From Brachybacterium sp. (GTDB lineage Bacteria; Actinomycetota; Actinomycetes; Actinomycetales; Dermabacteraceae), in the NCBI GenBank assembly GCA_030451965.1, contig JAKDNE010000154.1, positions 1 through 7,383 of the forward strand: DNA of 7,383 nucleotides. The letters are read 5' to 3'. A model generated the notes under the pieces. The model made no database searches. It saw only the letters and a program-made list of their open reading frames with translations, and was not told where the DNA came from. Positions 6,810 through 7,383 of this stretch are shown piece by piece. The stretch's first letter is position 1, and each line of letters begins with the position of its first letter. The position numbers and the translations under genes are program-made.

Positions 6810-7383
6810 GTGCTCGAATCCCACATGGACCCTCAGCTCCTGCACCGCGCGGCGACTGCGTACTACCTCGACGACCTCCGGCAGGCCGAGGTCGCCGAGC
6901 TGCTCGGCGTCTCGCGCCCGACGGTCAGCAAGCTGCTCACCGAGGCCCGGCGCGTCGGAATGGTGCGCTTCGAGGTGCTCGATGTCGGCGAGCCCGACGT
7001 GACCGGCCTTGAGGAGCGCCTGCGCGGTCTGCTGGGGATCGACGAGGTGCGCATCGCCGCGGGGGACCAGACCCAGCGCGAGTACCGCGGGCTCGGCGAG
7101 CTGCTCGGCGACGTGCTGGCTCGACTCGAGCTGACCCGGGGCGACGTGCTGCTGATCTCCTCGGGCAAGACCACCGACGCCGTCAGCCGGATGCCCGGCA
7201 TGCCGGATCTGCGCGGTGTGGTCATCGCCCCCACCGTCGGTGGCCAGCAGGAGTCCGACCCCGCCTTCCAGACCAACGAGACGGTGCGGAACCTCGCCAA
7301 CCGCACCGGGGCGGAGCCCCGCTTCATCTTCGCGCCCGCTCTGCCGAGCCCCCGCCTGTGGCGCTCCCTGCAGGCCGATCCGA
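6810..7383 (+). CDS. SorC-family transcriptional regulator, C-terminus cut off by window edge
   Basis: The frame is open to the right edge and gives 191 residues of a protein normally about 310-330 long. The N-terminus is the SorC/DeoR-type helix-turn-helix: YYLDDLRQAEVAELLGVSRP followed by TVSKLLTEARRVGMVRFEV (residues 18-56), with recognition helix SRPTVSKLLTEAR. From about residue 66 the SorC sugar-binding domain begins (LEERLRGLLGIDEVRIAAGD), with LLISSGKTTDAV (114-125) at the phosphate-site loop and VVIAPTVGGQQESD (137-150) after it. Family members bind a phosphorylated sugar and then usually release DNA. The GTG at 6810 is chosen over the ATG at 6825 because AAAGGA (6798-6803) lies 6 nt before it. 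It is divergent from the FGGY kinase and probably controls it, sensing the kinase product, as EryD and LsrR do in their systems. SSG replaces the more usual glycine-serine-tryptophan type start of the phosphate loop; it resembles a Walker A end only by chance. Confidence 0.9.
   Translation, partial: MLESHMDPQLLHRAATAYYLDDLRQAEVAELLGVSRPTVSKLLTEARRVGMVRFEVLDVGEPDVTGLEERLRGLLGIDEVRIAAGDQTQREYRGLGELLGDVLARLELTRGDVLLISSGKTTDAVSRMPGMPDLRGVVIAPTVGGQQESDPAFQTNETVRNLANRTGAEPRFIFAPALPSPRLWRSLQADP

Noticed and set aside
6408..6845. 146-residue N-terminal extension of the kinase, from a start at 6845
   Set aside because: The added part has no homology, overlaps the regulator's control region and 5' end, and the ATG at 6407 gives the normal family length and N-terminus.
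7149..7184. Walker A-like GKTT in the SorC regulator
   Set aside because: The required GxxxxGK[ST] spacing is absent and the position matches the SorC phosphate-site loop, so it is not an ATPase motif.

Overview
The window is GC-rich DNA (roughly 70% GC by eye) with strong G/C preference at third codon positions and actinobacterial-style ribosome binding sites. It most likely comes from a high-GC actinomycete; a Brachybacterium/Dermabacteraceae-like source is a guess from protein style only. Five protein genes can be supported. Two of them are cut by the window edges. The genes look like chromosomal nutrient-uptake and carbon-catabolism functions; no transposase, phage, CRISPR, tRNA or rRNA gene is visible.

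Layout, left to right. (1) 2-1303, plus: the C-terminal four fifths of glycerol kinase (GlpK). (2) 1304-1887: a 584-bp gene-free gap. It holds a perfect 14-bp inverted repeat, followed 6 bp later by five copies of a 15-bp motif spaced 20-21 bp apart, and further on some GC-rich hairpins. This is the least ordinary stretch in the window and may be a remnant insertion-sequence end or a protein-binding array. (3) 1888-3450, plus: a full-length PutP-type sodium/proline symporter. (4) 3465-3505: a strong 17-bp-stem terminator between convergent genes. (5) 3547-4455, minus: an SMP-30/gluconolactonase family protein. (6) 4456-4916: a gap with a long palindrome overlapping a possible promoter. (7) 4917-6407, minus: an FGGY-family carbohydrate kinase of xylulokinase-like type. 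(8) 6408-6809: a divergent control region. (9) 6810 to the right edge, plus: the N-terminal part of a SorC-family sugar-responsive regulator.

How they may work together: the SorC regulator and the FGGY kinase are divergent, a common arrangement in which the regulator senses the phosphorylated sugar made by the kinase (known examples of the pairing type are EryD/EryA and LsrR/LsrK). The SMP-30-type lactonase lies downstream of the kinase on the same strand and may belong to the same sugar or sugar-acid pathway, but a 461-bp gap with its own candidate promoter suggests it is transcribed separately. GlpK and PutP look like independent units. No clearly new multi-gene system is visible; the most unusual observations are the periodic repeat array at 1463-1559 and the palindromic control elements.
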